From: Viscum album
Lineage: Eukaryota; Streptophyta; Magnoliopsida; Santalales; Viscaceae
Direction: 5' to 3'
Assembly: GCA_963277665.1 (NCBI GenBank)
Contig: OY728131.1
Location: 1,392,982,688-1,393,046,687, forward strand
DNA: 64,000 bases
Part shown: in pieces, positions 20,977-32,425 of the stretch
How the letters are laid out: each line of letters opens with the position of its first letter
Position numbering within the stretch: position 1 is the stretch's first letter
Position numbers and translations under genes: made by a program
Notes under the pieces: model-generated
Told to the model about the DNA's origin: nothing
The model's input: the letters and a program-made list of their open reading frames with translations, nothing else
The model's database searches: none

Positions 20977-23499
20977 TGTAATGTCCCAGAAATTCTATAT
21001 ACTTTTTTTTTAATTATATGGAATTATTTTGAGACTGTGAAATCTGACGGCGCGCTATTCCGAGGCCTGGAGTTCCTGGAATGATCCGTCGAAGTTTTTT
21101 TAAGCTTTAATTAATGCATGTAAGCACTTTTCCTAAAAAAATAGAATAACTCTTAAACAGTTTCCCAGATCAGAAATCTAAGGGCACCATTGCGCTCAGG
21201 ATGGAGGGTTTACCCTAGGTGCGACTTAAGTTTAGTCGGTTCAAGCCTATGGTGAGAAAACCCAAAAAAGGCATAAAAAGTAAATAAAATAATTAAATAA
21301 AGTTATTTTATTTTTTAAATGATTATAACTCACAAATGGTAACTCATATTAGAAATCTGAGACCACTGCTAAACTCATGAGAGTATGCTTTCTTTAGGAA
21401 AATACTAACATTGGCCAGTGCGGGCCACCAGTGAAAGTTAGTTTTTGATCGTAAATAAAATAATTAAGTGACAATTATTTTATTTTAAAATCCATAACTT
21501 TTAAGTGGTAACTCGTATTGAAATCAGAGAGTATCGTTGGGTTTGTTGGGGTGTGTTTCACTTAGGCAGAGCCTAACCTTGACCGGTGCGGGTTGAGGGT
21601 GACTGTTAATAATTTTACGAACTTTTTTTTGGGTACGTTTAGTAAACGCGTGAGAGGCGTTTTGTAAATTTTGAACTGGTGCTCGGAATTGAAATCTGAG
21701 GATATCGTTGAACTCACAGCACCGATATTCGCTTAAGGAGACCTTCACCTCGACCGCAGTAGGTCGAGGGTGAAAGTTAGTTTTTCATAATTTTTGTAAG
21801 CGTGTTAAAAGAATGAAAATAAAATAAAACATCTTTATTTTATTTTTCTTTGTGAAAACTCCCATTTGAATTTAATGGTGGGGACCACCAAACCCCTTGA
21901 ACTCCCTCTTTAATGTGGATTTAACCCTTGGACTCCTCCCAATTTATTGTTCCAACTTCAACTTAATTAATGAGCCAACCTTTAATTGTTAAATTAATAA
22001 AATTAACATATTAAGTTGTCTCCTCATTTACTGTGGGGGAATTTGTATTGGAAAAGGAGAGGAGTTTTGGGGATATCTTTTGGAGGATCATCTTCCAACG
22101 AACAACCACCCCCAATGAAGAATGAGGACGACGCACGAGCCCAGATCGGAAGCATCTTGCGGGAGCGACGAACGTCAACATCCCCTTCATCAATTTCGTC
22201 TTCTTCCTCACATCATCCCCAATGAGCAAACATGTAGGGGATTTATTTATATATGATTAAACTTATTCATCGATTCTTCATATTCTGGTTTCACAATTAT
22301 GATGGCCAAACTAACATGGTCATTGTCCCACGCATATACCTTGCCTCTTATCTTTGATTCTCCGCGTGTTCTTCAAGCGTTCTTCAACACCAAATATTTA
22401 ATGATGCTGGAAATGTAATATTTTTTTGAGTGAGACATATGGATGCGGAGCCCTCAACCCAAGGATCACGAATATGCGATCATTTTATTTTTTGAGCTTG
22501 GAACGAAGCTGCAATGGCTCGCGAAAGAAGGTGGTGGTCGGCACCCGGCCGGCCGTGAGGAAGGAATAGTGGTATGCACCTGCACCGCTGGATGATGAGG
22601 AAAAAGCATCTCGTCTACCGCAGCAGGGCAGGTTGGCAGCCGGCATCCGTCCAGACCCGTGGCAGAGCGGTGGCACGCGTCTGTGCCGCCGGTGGACCAG
22701 GAGGCCGCAGCCGCTTAGCCGCGGTGGAGGCCAGAGGGCGGCAGGCACCCGGCCGGCCGCGGTGGAGCAGCGGCGCATGACCACGCCACTGGGAGGAGGA
22801 CCGGTTGGAACACTGGCCCACCATTATGGTTCAAAGGGACCTGCTCGGGTCCCGCGGTGACTTGGCAATGCCTAAAGGCACTGCTCATTGCCATTCTGAA
22901 TGAAAGGGGGACGCTCCCCCTTCGGCACGAGCTCGGGTGGACCGCCCCACCAGGCCGCGCCATCGGGCCGCGCCACCGGGCCATGCCCAGTGCGGGCTGG
23001 GTCGGGCCGCCCCCTTCGTGGTCTGGGCCAGAAATGATTCGGTCCGAACCAACCCGAACTAGTTCGGGTCGGATCTGACCGGGGTCCATCTAGACCCAGA
23101 TACGCCTTTGTGGCCATAACTTGAGAACCGAGTGTCCGTTTGACGAATCATCTGCAGCACCAGAATCCTTGGATCGAGATGGTCCTTTTGGTATACTCCA
23201 ATTGAGTTTGGATAAAGTTGGAGTATGACCGGGTAGGATCGAACCCTGAATCCAATCGTTCCCTCGGAGCGGAAACGCTAATAACTTACAGACCGAGCAT
23301 CCGATTGATGCGTTGTTTGTTGCATTGGGTCCCTTATGATGTGACGGACCTTTGGGATACTTCTTTTTAAGACTTTGAGGAATTTTAGGTATGAATTATG
23401 TCTTGGGGAGTGGTTCTCCCAAGCACTCTACATACGGAACCATGCGACTGGCTGAGACTTGACGATTGTTGAGCATTTCGACTCGGAGTGACTCGATAG

Positions 23500-23720
23500 G
23501 TCCAGTGGGGAGCGCCTCTGTGTGACACGGTAGACCCATAGTGGGGAGCACCTCTATGTGATGTGGCAGACCCACGATGGGTAATTCCTCTATGTGACGC
23601 AGTAGTCCCATGGTACTCAATAGGAGGAGTACCTCAGCAGTCCAAGCTTAGTGTGAAGCACCTCTGTGTGACACGGCAGGCCCACTGTACTCATTAGAGG
23701 AGGAGTTCTCCAGCAGTCGA
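23500..23720 (+). repeat. Minisatellite 1 of B LTR, unit about 37-40 bp
   Basis: Four or more copies of a unit like GTGGGGAGCGCCTCTGTGTG followed by a 'cagaccca' block. The same repeat lies in the 3' LTR at about 30475-30745, with a different copy number. Confidence 0.75.
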
Positions 23721-23799
23721 GGTGTTTGATGTTGTGACTGGGAATGTTACTTGTTATTATCCCTAGAGAATCTCATGGTTGGTTATCAGTATTCATAGC

Positions 23800-23990
23800 G
23801 ATCTTGTGTGGGTCAGATCATGTGTGGGTCAGCGCTCAACAATCCTGTGTGGGTCAGCGCATACTGATCCTATGTGGGTCAGCGCTTAGTGATCCTATGT
23901 GGGTCAGCACATACTGATCCTATGTGGGTCAGATCCTGTGTGTGTCATTGCAGGGGGGTTAGTACCTATCAATCCTGTGTGGGTCAGACT
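23800..23990 (+). repeat. Minisatellite 2 of B LTR, GATCCTGTGTGGGTCAG units
   Basis: Eight copies of a core CTGTGTGGGTCAG with alternating short and long spacers. In the 3' LTR (about 30838-30980) there are fewer copies. Confidence 0.8.
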
Positions 23991-24107
23991 CCGTAAAATC
24001 AACAGCAGTGCCTCTTGATAGAATAATATGATCTAGCTTCGTGACAAATAATTTGTACTTCTATACTTCACTAAAAACCTAGTTTGATCTGAGACTCTGT
24101 TTGAACT

Positions 24108-24385
24108 AATACTTTTACCCTTGTGGTACTATCTTCATGGTGATACCTATGTGGTACTTTTAACTTCATGGTACTATCTTCATAGTGATACCTGTGTGGT
24201 ACTTTTACCTTTGTGGTGCTATCTTCGTGGTGATACCTATGTGGTACTTTTACCTTCGTGGTACTATCTTCATGGTGATACATGTGTGGTACTTTTACCT
24301 GCATGGTACTATCTTCATGGTGATACTCGTGTGGTACTTTTACCTTCGTGGTATTACCTTCATGGTGTTACCTTTGTGGTATTCT
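24108..24385 (+). repeat. Minisatellite 3 of B LTR, 45-bp unit
   Basis: About six copies of a 45-bp unit, each with ACTTTTACCTTCGTGGTACT and TCTTCATGGTGATACC, starting near 24111, 24156 and 24201. The 3' LTR (about 31100-31285) has about four. The period is a multiple of three, which explains long open frames here on both strands; they are not genes. Confidence 0.85.
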
Positions 24386-24522
24386 TCCCTCATGTATGAG
24401 ATGTGTTTATATTGATAACTTAGGTGTATGTATGGGCATATACCTAAGTGGAGTTGATGTCTTGCCTTGTGGTTTTCCCTTTGTGTAACTTTAGGAGACC
24501 TTCGGGGTCTCGAGGTCCCTAC

Positions 24523-24540
24523 TGAGTATCGTTATACTCA
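24523..24540 (+). other. Conserved LTR hairpin TGAGTAT-N4-ATACTCA
   Basis: Exact 7-bp arms with loop CGTT. The same hairpin is in the B 3' LTR (31424-31441) and on the other strand in both C LTRs (45086-45103 and 52742-52759), with a different loop. The surrounding CTACTGAGTAT...ACTCACCCC is also recognisable, without the stem, in the E and F LTRs. Confidence 0.75.
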
Positions 24541-25025
24541 CCCCTGCACGAGCTTCACCCGCACCTTGTTGTGTCTTGTGTAGACGATGTACAGCATTGA
24601 TCGAGGCTGAGGGATCCAGGATTGGATGGTGCTCGGAGGTGGACCATTCGACGTGACGTGATGTGGAGGAGACTGATGGACGTGGAGTGCTGAGGAGGCG
24701 ATCTATACCTACCCTTTAGGTTGGAACCTCAGTGGATGACCCAATAGTTGTTTCTTTCAGTTGTATTGTATTTTTAGTTGTACTTGTACCTTATAGTTGG
24801 GCTTGTATTCTGACCCCTTTTACTTTCAGTACTCTTTTACTACAACAGTTTACTTCACAGTTGTTTCTTGTTGTGTTCTTGGTCCATGTGTTTGTATAGG
24901 ATTAAAGGAAATGCCTTCCCGAATTAGGGAATATGCCTTCTGGTTTGAGTCACCAGCCCCTGGCCTATGGAAGGTGGGCTTAGGGTGGTCACGGTAGGGA
25001 CCCTGAGGGACGGGTCGTGGCAAAT

Positions 25026-25037
25026 TGGTATCAGAGG
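25026..25037 (+). other. PBS of element B
   Basis: TGGTATCAGAGG, complementary to the 3' end of plant initiator tRNA-Met except for the last base, three bases after the LTR end. Confidence 0.85.
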
Positions 25038-25278
25038 AGTTCGATTCTACTGAAGAACTAGGACTCTGATCTTTTCTGTGCGGCAATAGTGTTAAGTGTT
25101 ATGAGTGTGGTTTTCAATTTGTGGAATTCAGTGTTGGTGTGACGGATTATGTATCCATACACTAGGACCCTGAATTCTGATTTCCGACTCAGTACATGAA
25201 AACACTGATTGCGTGTGTGTTTTGAAAATTTTTCTTTGTGAAATCTTTGAGTCAGCTCACCAGGTATAACTTATTAAC

Positions 25279-26430
25279 TATGGTTCACCTGTATCATTTC
25301 AGGATTCCTCCACATAGACAGCCACCCAAGTTTCCTGAGAGAGTACACGATGACGGCCCACCGAGCGATGAGGCTCCGGTGCAGGGCCCTCTTACTATGT
25401 TGGCACCTTCAGGTGGTGTACCTGCAGCACCACCACCCATTGGGTAGTAGTTACCACCAGCCGCATTGGCAGACGGTGCATGCCAACTGAGTGCATTGCA
25501 TGATTTCCAGTGGCAAAGGTCTCTGAGGTTTTGAGGTGAAACAGATTCCCAGGCAGCTAAGGACTGGTTGTACGTTGTGGCTAGAGTTTTCCACCTATTT
25601 GAGACACCGGTAGAGTAGATAGTTATCTTAACTTCTAGTATTTTCCAGTGAGTGACCATAAGGATGGTCCGCATAGTAATGAGGCTTCGGTATGTGGACC
25701 GTTTCCCGAGATAGTACATTCAGGTAGTGTTTCATCTATATCACTACTCGTTGGGAAACAGTTACAACCGGTGGTACCAGTAGAGGACACATTTAGGCTA
25801 TGTTCCTTACACGAGTTTCAGCATCAGATACCCCTCAGGTTCCAAGGCGAGCCCAACTCACAGGTGGCTAAGGACTAGCTTAAGGAGGTGGTTGAGATTT
25901 CTCTAGAGCTTCTACAACTTCGGAAGGATGACATGTCGGTAGCTGAGTATTCATCGAGGTGTACTGACCATTCATGGTACTCAATGAATACGATATGATC
26001 AGTTCTTCGGGGCTCGGACTTCCGAGAGCGGTGTGTTTAAGGATGTCCAAGCTAACACTATTCCTCTATGAATTCCTACCTATGTTAGGGTTCTAGAGAT
26101 AACCTTTACGGTTAAATTTTCTTTGGTTGAGAAAATACAACCAGTGAATGTTAGTAGTGGGAAAGTAGGAAATTGGTGCCAGTCTCTGAGACTTGGGTGT
26201 TTAAAATGTTTTGGGAAGAGAAATTAATAAGGACAGATGAAATTTCAGGGCAGTAGATGTGGAAGCAGAGCTAAGAGAGCAGCATGAGGTGGTGTACATT
26301 TCGATATGTTACAACCACCCCCCCCCCCTTTATGGTCCACACCAGGCTCAGGGACCTGGAGGACAGGGGATGGGAGTAGCTGCATACGGTTAAGGAGTGT
26401 GAACCAAGGGCTCCAGGAATGGTTAGAGGT
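25279..26430 (+). pseudogene. gag remnant of element B
   Basis: Gag forms the retrotransposon particle. A 3' splice-site-like TATCATTTCAG ends just before the decayed start (RIPPHRQPP). Recognisable parts include SLRFxGETDSQAAKDW (about 25515-25570) and SVAEYSSRCTDHS (about 25935-25975), both typical of the retrotransposon gag domain. The N-terminal part is duplicated: about 25340-25570 and about 25650-25880 encode parallel versions (DGPPSDEAPVQGP and DGPHSNEASVCGP; SLRFxGE and PLRFQGE). Many stops and shifts. A C-run (26318-26328) lies near the expected zinc-knuckle region, which is unreadable. Confidence 0.75.
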
Positions 26431-26439
26431 ACGGTTTGT

Positions 26440-26770
26440 GTCTACTACTAGCTGTCGTATTAATAGACATAGAAACTAATCATTCCTTCTTACCAAGAAT
26501 ATTGTTCAAGACCTAGAGTTTCTGGTTAAGTCGTTTAATTGACCCTCACATCTGGAGATACCTTTGGGAGGAGACTCGATAATCACACTTATGCTGACGG
26601 TGTAATATGACCCTTGAGGCGAGAGTTTCGGTTGGAACCTCTTGGTGGCAGCGTCGAGGCCTTACAACGTTAGTTTCGGTATGGACTGGACATCCACAGT
26701 TCATACTCAGATTGACTTTATTAGGAAAAAAGGTTTTGGTTTACCTACAACGTTGGAATGGGATTTTCCT
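26440..26770 (+). pseudogene. Protease remnant of element B
   Basis: VVLIDIETNHSFLP (about 26450) aligns with the protease active-site region of element C (ILIDTCSSNSFI), so the DTG/DSG catalytic triad is lost. Further matches: CNMTLEARVSVGTSWW and the segment before FILRLTLLGK. It is an aspartic protease that would cleave the polyprotein. Immediately downstream the sequence jumps to the end of RNase H, so the RT is deleted. Confidence 0.7.
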
Positions 26771-26909
26771 TAGTCAGTGAAAAAGGAAACCCAAGCAGCA
26801 TAGGATAAACTTCTGCATAGGAGGGTGCGGTCGATCACTCATGATTCGACCAGCCTTACCCTCGTGGCAGCAGGAATTTTGATTTTTCAGTTCCCAACAG
26901 GAGTGACTA

Positions 26910-27025
26910 GAGTTCCTCCAGGACTATGACTTTGAGATAGTCTATACTCCTGGGAAGGGGAACATGGTAGCAGACACACTCAGCAAGAGTTCTGGTCTAC
27001 AACTGTTGAGTGAGGCGTCAGAGTA
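26910..27025 (+). pseudogene. RNase H C-terminal remnant of element B
   Basis: FLQDYDFEIVYTPGKGNMVA followed by DTLSKSS is the canonical end of a gypsy RNase H domain (connection to integrase). The corresponding sequence of C is at about 48950-49060. The rest of RT and RNase H is missing. Confidence 0.85.
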
Positions 27026-27049
27026 GCTAGTCGTGTTGCAGATATCCTT

Positions 27050-27450
27050 CATGGATAGAGATGAAGCTTCTTACCTCCAGTCTATGAATGTCACTCCCCC
27101 ACTCCTTCAGCAAGTCAGGGAGGCGTGGATTGGGGACATTGATTACGAGGCTCTATGTGCTTAGATATCCTCAGGGCAGGCACCTGATGGATTTTCTGAA
27201 GGTGGGGAGCATGTCGTATTCTTCAGAGGACATACCATAGTACCAGTAGTGCTATAGGACGAGGTGTTGAGGGAGTTCTATACATACCCTCTGTTAGTAC
27301 ATCCTGGTGTGGTGAATATGTACTAGGAACTTCAGCGTCAGTACTGGTGGCTAGGGATGAAGAAAGCAGTGGTAGATTTTGTATCACGATGCCTCACTTG
27401 TTAGCAAGTTAAAACTGCTCAAATCCGGCAGAAGTCTTATGCCGACAGGA
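27050..27450 (+). pseudogene. Integrase zinc-binding remnant of element B
   Basis: The H-H-C-C zinc-binding region is readable: LLVHPGVVNMY, then QYWWLGMKKAVVDFVSRCLT and the final C. It recruits the cDNA during integration. The catalytic DDE core that should follow is absent; the frame runs directly into IRQKSYADRKME (about 27427), which belongs to the integrase C-terminus in this clade, so roughly 600 bp was deleted. Confidence 0.85.
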
Positions 27451-27601
27451 AGATGGAGATCATGTCTTCCTATGGGTCTCACCTCAATGAGATTTGTAGA
27501 GATTTGGTTGGGGCAGCAAGATATCTCTGAAGTTCATCAGACCTCTCTAGATTCTCAGCAGTGTGGACGAGGTGGCATACCGTCTATCTCTTTCCCCACA
27601 G

Positions 27602-27871
27602 ATGCACCGGGTGCATAATGTTTTCCATGTGTCATAGTTGAGGAGATTCTTGCGTGATCCATCACACGTTATCGACCATGGCGAGATGGACTTAGACGAT
27701 GGGGTGATATTTATAGAGTTTTCAGTAGAGATTGAGGATTGACAGGAGCGGGTCCTTCGTGGGTGGTCGATACCTCTGGTACACATTCTCTGGTAGTACA
27801 GGAACCTCCAGGAGAGCACATGGGAGTGGGAGGCTCAAATCTATTCTCAGTACCCCCATTTGTTTCCTTAG
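27602..27871 (+). pseudogene. Integrase C-terminus and chromodomain of element B
   Basis: MHRVHNVFHVS opens the block, DPSHVIDHGEMDLDDGV follows, then VEIEDxQERVLRGWSIPLVH, and WEWEAQIYSQYPHLFP at the end: the chromodomain-like tail of Tekay/Del chromoviruses, which targets integration to particular chromatin. It is closely similar to the intact-frame copy in C (47439-47708). Two in-frame stops and a frameshift. Confidence 0.85.
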
Positions 27872-27904
27872 TCCATGTTGTGGCTTTTAGGAACGTAAAT
27901 AACT

Positions 27905-27917
27905 AAGGTGGGGAGAA
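27905..27917 (+). other. PPT of element B
   Basis: AAGGTGGGGAGAA directly before the 3' LTR; identical on the minus strand in element C (47392-47404). Confidence 0.85.
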
Positions 27918-30900
27918 TGTAATGTCCCATAAATACTGTATATTTTTTTAATTATATGGAATTATTTTGAGACCGCAAAATCTGACGGCGCGTGATTCCG
28001 AGGCCCAGAGTGCCCGGAATGATCCGTCAAAGTTTTGTTAAGCTTTAATTAACACGCTTATGCAATTTTCCTGAAAAATTAGAATAACTCTTAAATGGTT
28101 TCCTGGATCAGAAATATGAGGGCACCGTTGCGCTCAGGATGGTAGGTTTACCCTAGGCGTGAATTAAGTTTAGTCAGCGCAAGCCTATGGTGAGAAAACT
28201 TGAAAATGGCATAACTGTAAATAAAATAATTAAATAAAGTTATTTTATTTTTCAAATGATTATAACTCACAAATGTTAACTCTAATTAACAATATGTGAC
28301 CACCGCTGAACTCGTGAGGGTATGATTTCTTTAGGCAGATACTAACATTGGCCGGCGTGGGCCACCAGTGAAAGTAAGTTTTTAGCCGTAAATAAAATAA
28401 TTAAGTGACAATTATTTTATAGTAAAATCCATAACTTTTAAATGGTAACTCAGATTGGAAATCTGAGAGTACTATTGGGTTCGTTGGGGCGTGTTTCACT
28501 TAGGAAAAGTCTAACCTCGATCGGAACGGATCGAGGGTTACTATTAATAATTTTACAAACTTTTTTTTCAGGTACGTTCAGTAAACACGTGAGTGGAATT
28601 TTGTAAATTTTGAACCAGTGCTCGGAATTGAAATCTGAGGACACCGCTGAACTCGTAGTGCCGATATTCGCTTAAGAATACTTTCACCTCAACCGCAGTA
28701 GGTTGATAGTGAAAGTTAGTTTTTCAGAATTTTTGTGAGTGTGTTAAAAGAATGAAAATAAAATAAAACATCTTTATTTTATTTTTCTTTGTGAAACCTA
28801 CCATTTGAATTTAGTGGTGGGGACCACCCGACCCCTTGAACTCCCTCTTTAATGTGGATTTAACCCTTGGACTCCTCCCAATTTATTGTTCCAACTTCAA
28901 CTTAATTAATGAGACAACCTTTAATTGTTAAATTAATAAACTTAACATATTAAGTATCCTCCTCACTTCATGTGGGGGAATTTGTGTTGGAAAGGTGAGA
29001 AGTTTTGGGGAGAGCTTCTGGAGGATCATCTTCCAATGAAAAACACCCCCAATGAAGAATGAGGACAACACACGAGCCCAGATCAGAAGCATCTTACGGG
29101 AGCAACGAACACCAACGTCCCCTTCATCGACTCTGTCTTCTTCCTCGCACCATCCCCAATGATCAAACATGTAGGGGATTTATTTATTTATGATTTAAGT
29201 TATTCATCGATTATTCATATTCTGGTTTCACAACTACGATGGCCAAACTAACATTTTCATCATCCCATGCATATACCTTGCCTTTTATCTTTGATTATCT
29301 GTGCGTTCTTCATGCATTATTCAATCCCAAATATTTAATGATGCTGGAAATGCAATATTTTGTTGAGTGCGAAATATGGACGTGAAGCCCTCGACCCAAG
29401 GATCGTGAATATGTGATCATTTTATTTTTTGGTCTTGGAATGAAGTCGCAATGGATTTCAAAAGAAGACGGAAGCTGGCACCTGGCCGGCCACGAAAAAG
29501 GAAGGGCGGCGCGCGTCCGCGTCACTGGATGATAAGAAAGCTACTGCCCATCGGCCGTGACGGGGCAGGGTGGTGGCCGGCATCCGGCCGACTATTTGGA
29601 AGAGTGGCGGCACGCATCCGCGCCGCCGGTTGAGCAGGAGGTCGCGGCCACTTGGTCGTGGTAGAGGCCAGAGGGTAGCCGGCACCCGGCTGGCTGAGGT
29701 GGAGTAGTGGCGCGCGACTGCACCACTGGGAGGAGGACCGGCCGGAACACCGGTTATCCATTGCGGTTTGGTAGGACCCAATCGGGTCCCGCAGTGACTT
29801 GGCAGCGCCTAAAGGCGCTTCCCATTTCCATTCTGAATAGAAGGGGGATGTTCCCCCTTCGACTCCAGCTCGGGCGAACCGCGCCACCAGGTCATGCCAC
29901 CAGGCCGCGCCACCGCGCCGCGCCCAACGCGGGACGGACCACGGCCCAACGGGCTGGGCCCACCATAGTCCAGGCCAACCATGCCGGACCCGAATTGATT
30001 CAGGTCGACCCGAACCAGTTCAGGTCGGGCCAGGCCGGGTCGGATCGGACTCAGGCCCATCTGGACCCAAATACGCCTTTGTGGCCATAACTTGAGAACC
30101 AGGTGTCAGTTTAATGAACCATTTATAGAATTGGAATCCTTGGATTGAGACAGTCCTTTTGGTATACTCCACTTAATTTTTTATAAAGTTGGAGTACGGT
30201 CGGGTTGGATCGAACCCCGAATCCAATCGGGCCCTCAGAGCGGAAACGCTAATAACTTACAGACCAGGCATCCGATTAACGTGTCGTCTGTTGCGTTGGG
30301 TCCCTTATGATGTGATGGAAGTTTGGGATACTTATTCATGGGACTTCGGGGTGGTTTAGGTATGACTGATGTCTTAGGGAGCGGTTCTCCCAAGCACGCT
30401 ATGTATGGAACCCTGCGACTGGCTGAGACTTGACGACTGCTGACCATTTTGACTCGGAGTGACTCGACAGGCCCAGTGGGGAGCGCCTTTATGAGACACT
30501 ACAGACCCATGGTGGGGATCACCTTTGTGTGACTTGGAAAACCCACAGTACTCGACAAGAGGAGTACCTTAGTAGGCCACAAGGGGGAGCGCCTCTATGT
30601 GATGCAGCAGACCCACAGTGGGGAGCGCCTTTGTGTGACACGGTAGACCCATGGTACTCGATAGGAGGAGTACCTCAGCAGTCCAAGGTTAGTGGGAAGT
30701 GCCTCTATGTAACGCAGAAGGCCCACTATACTCGTTAGAGGAGGATTTCTCCAAAATCTGTGGTGTTTGACATTGTGATTGGGAATGTTACTTGTTATTA
30801 TCCCTAGAGAATCACGTGGTTGGATATCAGCATTTATAGCGATCCTGTGTGGGTCATATCCTGTGTGGGTCAGCGCTCAGCGATCCTGTGTGGGTCAGTG

Positions 30901-31922
30901 CATACTGATCCTGTGTAGGTCAGATCCTGTGTGGGTCATTGCGGTGGGGTTAGTACCTATTGATCTTGTGTGGGTCAGACTCTATATAATCATCAACAGT
31001 ACCTCTTGACAGAATAAGATGATCTAGCTTCGTGACTAATCATTTGTACTTCTATAATTCACTGAAAATCCAGTTTGAGCTGAGACTCTATTTGAACTAA
31101 TACTTTTACCTTCGTGGTACAATCTTCATGGTGATACCTGTGTGGTACTTTTACCTTCTTGGTACTATCTTCATGATGATACATGTGTGGTACTTTTACC
31201 TTCATGGTACTATCTTCGTGGTGATACCTATGTGGTAATTTTACCTTCGTGGTGTTACATTCGTGGTGTTACCTTTGTGGTATTCTTCCCTCATGTATGA
31301 GATGTGTTTATCTTGATAACTTAGGTGTATGTATGGGCATGTACCAAAGTAGAGTTGATGTCTTGCCTTGTGGTTTTCCCTTTGTGGAACTTTAGAAGAC
31401 CTTCGGGGTCTTGGGGTCTCTACTGAGTATCATTATACTCACTCCTGCACGGGTTTCTCCCACACCTTGTTGTGTCTTGTGTAGACGACATACAGCATTG
31501 ATCAGGGCTGAGGGATCCAGGATTGGACGGTACCCGGAGGTGGACCATTCAGCGTGACGTGACGTGGAGGAGACTGACGGACGTAGAGTGATCAGGAGGC
31601 GATCTATACCTACCCTTCAGTTAGGAACCTGGGTGGACAACCCATTAGATGTTTCTTTCAGTTGTATTGTATTTTCAGTTGTACTTGTATCTTAAATTTG
31701 GGCTTTTATTTCGGCCCCTTTTACTTTCAGCACTCTATTACTACAACAGTTTACTTCATAGTTGTTTCTTTTTGTGTTCTTGGACCATGTGTTTGTACAG
31801 GATTAAAGTCAATGCCTTCCTGAATTAGGGAATATGCCTTCCAGAGCTAGTTGCCAGCCCCTGGACTTGGAAGGTGGGCTTGGGGTAGTCACGGCATAGG
31901 CCCCGGGGGACGGTTCGTGAGA
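27918..31922 (+). repeat. 3' LTR of element B
   Basis: 4005 bp; pairs with 20977-25022. It ends CGTGAGA where the 5' LTR has CGTGGCA. It differs from the 5' copy by many substitutions and by minisatellite copy number, so the insertion is not recent. Contains the conserved hairpin at 31424-31441. Confidence 0.92.
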
Positions 31923-31927
31923 TGAGT
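31923..31927 (+). repeat. Right target-site duplication of element B
   Basis: TGAGT, one base different from TGAGC at 20972-20976; E LTR1 resumes after it with GCACCCCTTTTT. Confidence 0.7.
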
Positions 31928-32165
31928 GCACCCCTTTTTAAGTTTTCTTTTCCTCGGGTTATAAATTAAGGTTTTAGGTAGGGGAACTAAAGGGAAATAT
32001 CTTTATGGGAGATGTTGAAGATCTTTCCCCAAGTTAGAAAAATGTATTCCAAGTTTACAAAGGAACTAAACTATTATAGTCCACAGGCATTCATTTGTAA
32101 AATGTAATGAATTTTTATCTAAAAAGATGTAATATTCATGTATTTCAAGTTTGGGTTGTTATAGT

Positions 32166-32177
32166 TAGTATCAGAGG
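32166..32177 (+). other. PBS of E, first internal region
   Basis: TAGTATCAGAGG, a decayed form of the initiator tRNA-Met site; the second copy (39678-39689) reads TGGTATCAGAGG. Confidence 0.8.
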
Positions 32178-32425
32178 AAAGGTTTAGTTAATCTTTGGAA
32201 ACTAAGATATGAAATATTTAGTGAGATCCCTAGATATATTTCTAAGGATATGTCTTGGGATGTGCCAAAGGATAAGTCTAAGTATATGTTACAATCCTAG
32301 AATTTATTATAATGGATTTCCTAGGATTAAACCTAAGATGTTATCGATTGAAAGTACTTTCCCTTGATTATGTGGTTTTCTAGTATGATTAGTGTTACTC
32401 ACACTATTATTTTTAGTTTTAGTCA

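Larger units (their letters stand above)
20977..25022 (+). repeat. 5' LTR of element B
   Basis: 4046 bp, TGTAATGTCCC...CGTGGCA. It pairs with 27918-31922. It contains a GC-rich block (about 22500-23100) in an otherwise AT-rich LTR, three minisatellites (23500-24390) and a conserved hairpin (24523-24540). The overlapping open frames in the GC-rich block occur on both strands and carry no domain. Confidence 0.92.
20977..31922 (+). mobile_element. Gypsy retrotransposon B (chromovirus type, internally deleted)
   Basis: 10,946 bp inserted in LTR1 of complex E. The 4.0 kb LTRs start TGTAATGTCCC. The PBS for initiator tRNA-Met is at 25026-25037 and the PPT at 27905-27917. The internal region is only 2.9 kb: it keeps gag and protease remnants, the C-terminal end of RNase H, the integrase zinc-binding region and the chromodomain, but RT and the integrase core are gone. 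It belongs to the same family as element C (matching LTR ends, integrase and chromodomain sequence); its LTRs are about 1.3 kb longer than those of C. Confidence 0.92.
5700..32163 (+). repeat. E LTR1 (interrupted by MULE and by element B)
   Basis: The LTR runs 5700-8223, 18780-20976 and 31928-32163. Joining these pieces gives a sequence colinear with LTR2 throughout. It starts with a decayed TGTAACACC and ends just before the PBS. A TATA box (TATAAA, 8104-8109) is preserved only in this copy; the matching positions in LTR2 and LTR3 are mutated. LTR1 shows many private differences at positions where LTR2 and LTR3 agree, for example in the first 250 bases and the last 150. Confidence 0.85.

Noticed and set aside
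22485..23117. Several overlapping open frames on both strands in a GC-rich block of the B 5' LTR (and its copy at about 29450-30090).
   Set aside because: Frames occur in many phases and both strands, carry no domain, and are not preserved in frame between the two LTRs; GC-rich, stop-poor composition explains them.
24071..24415. Repeated-peptide open frames on both strands.
   Set aside because: They are the translation of a 45-bp minisatellite whose period is a multiple of three.
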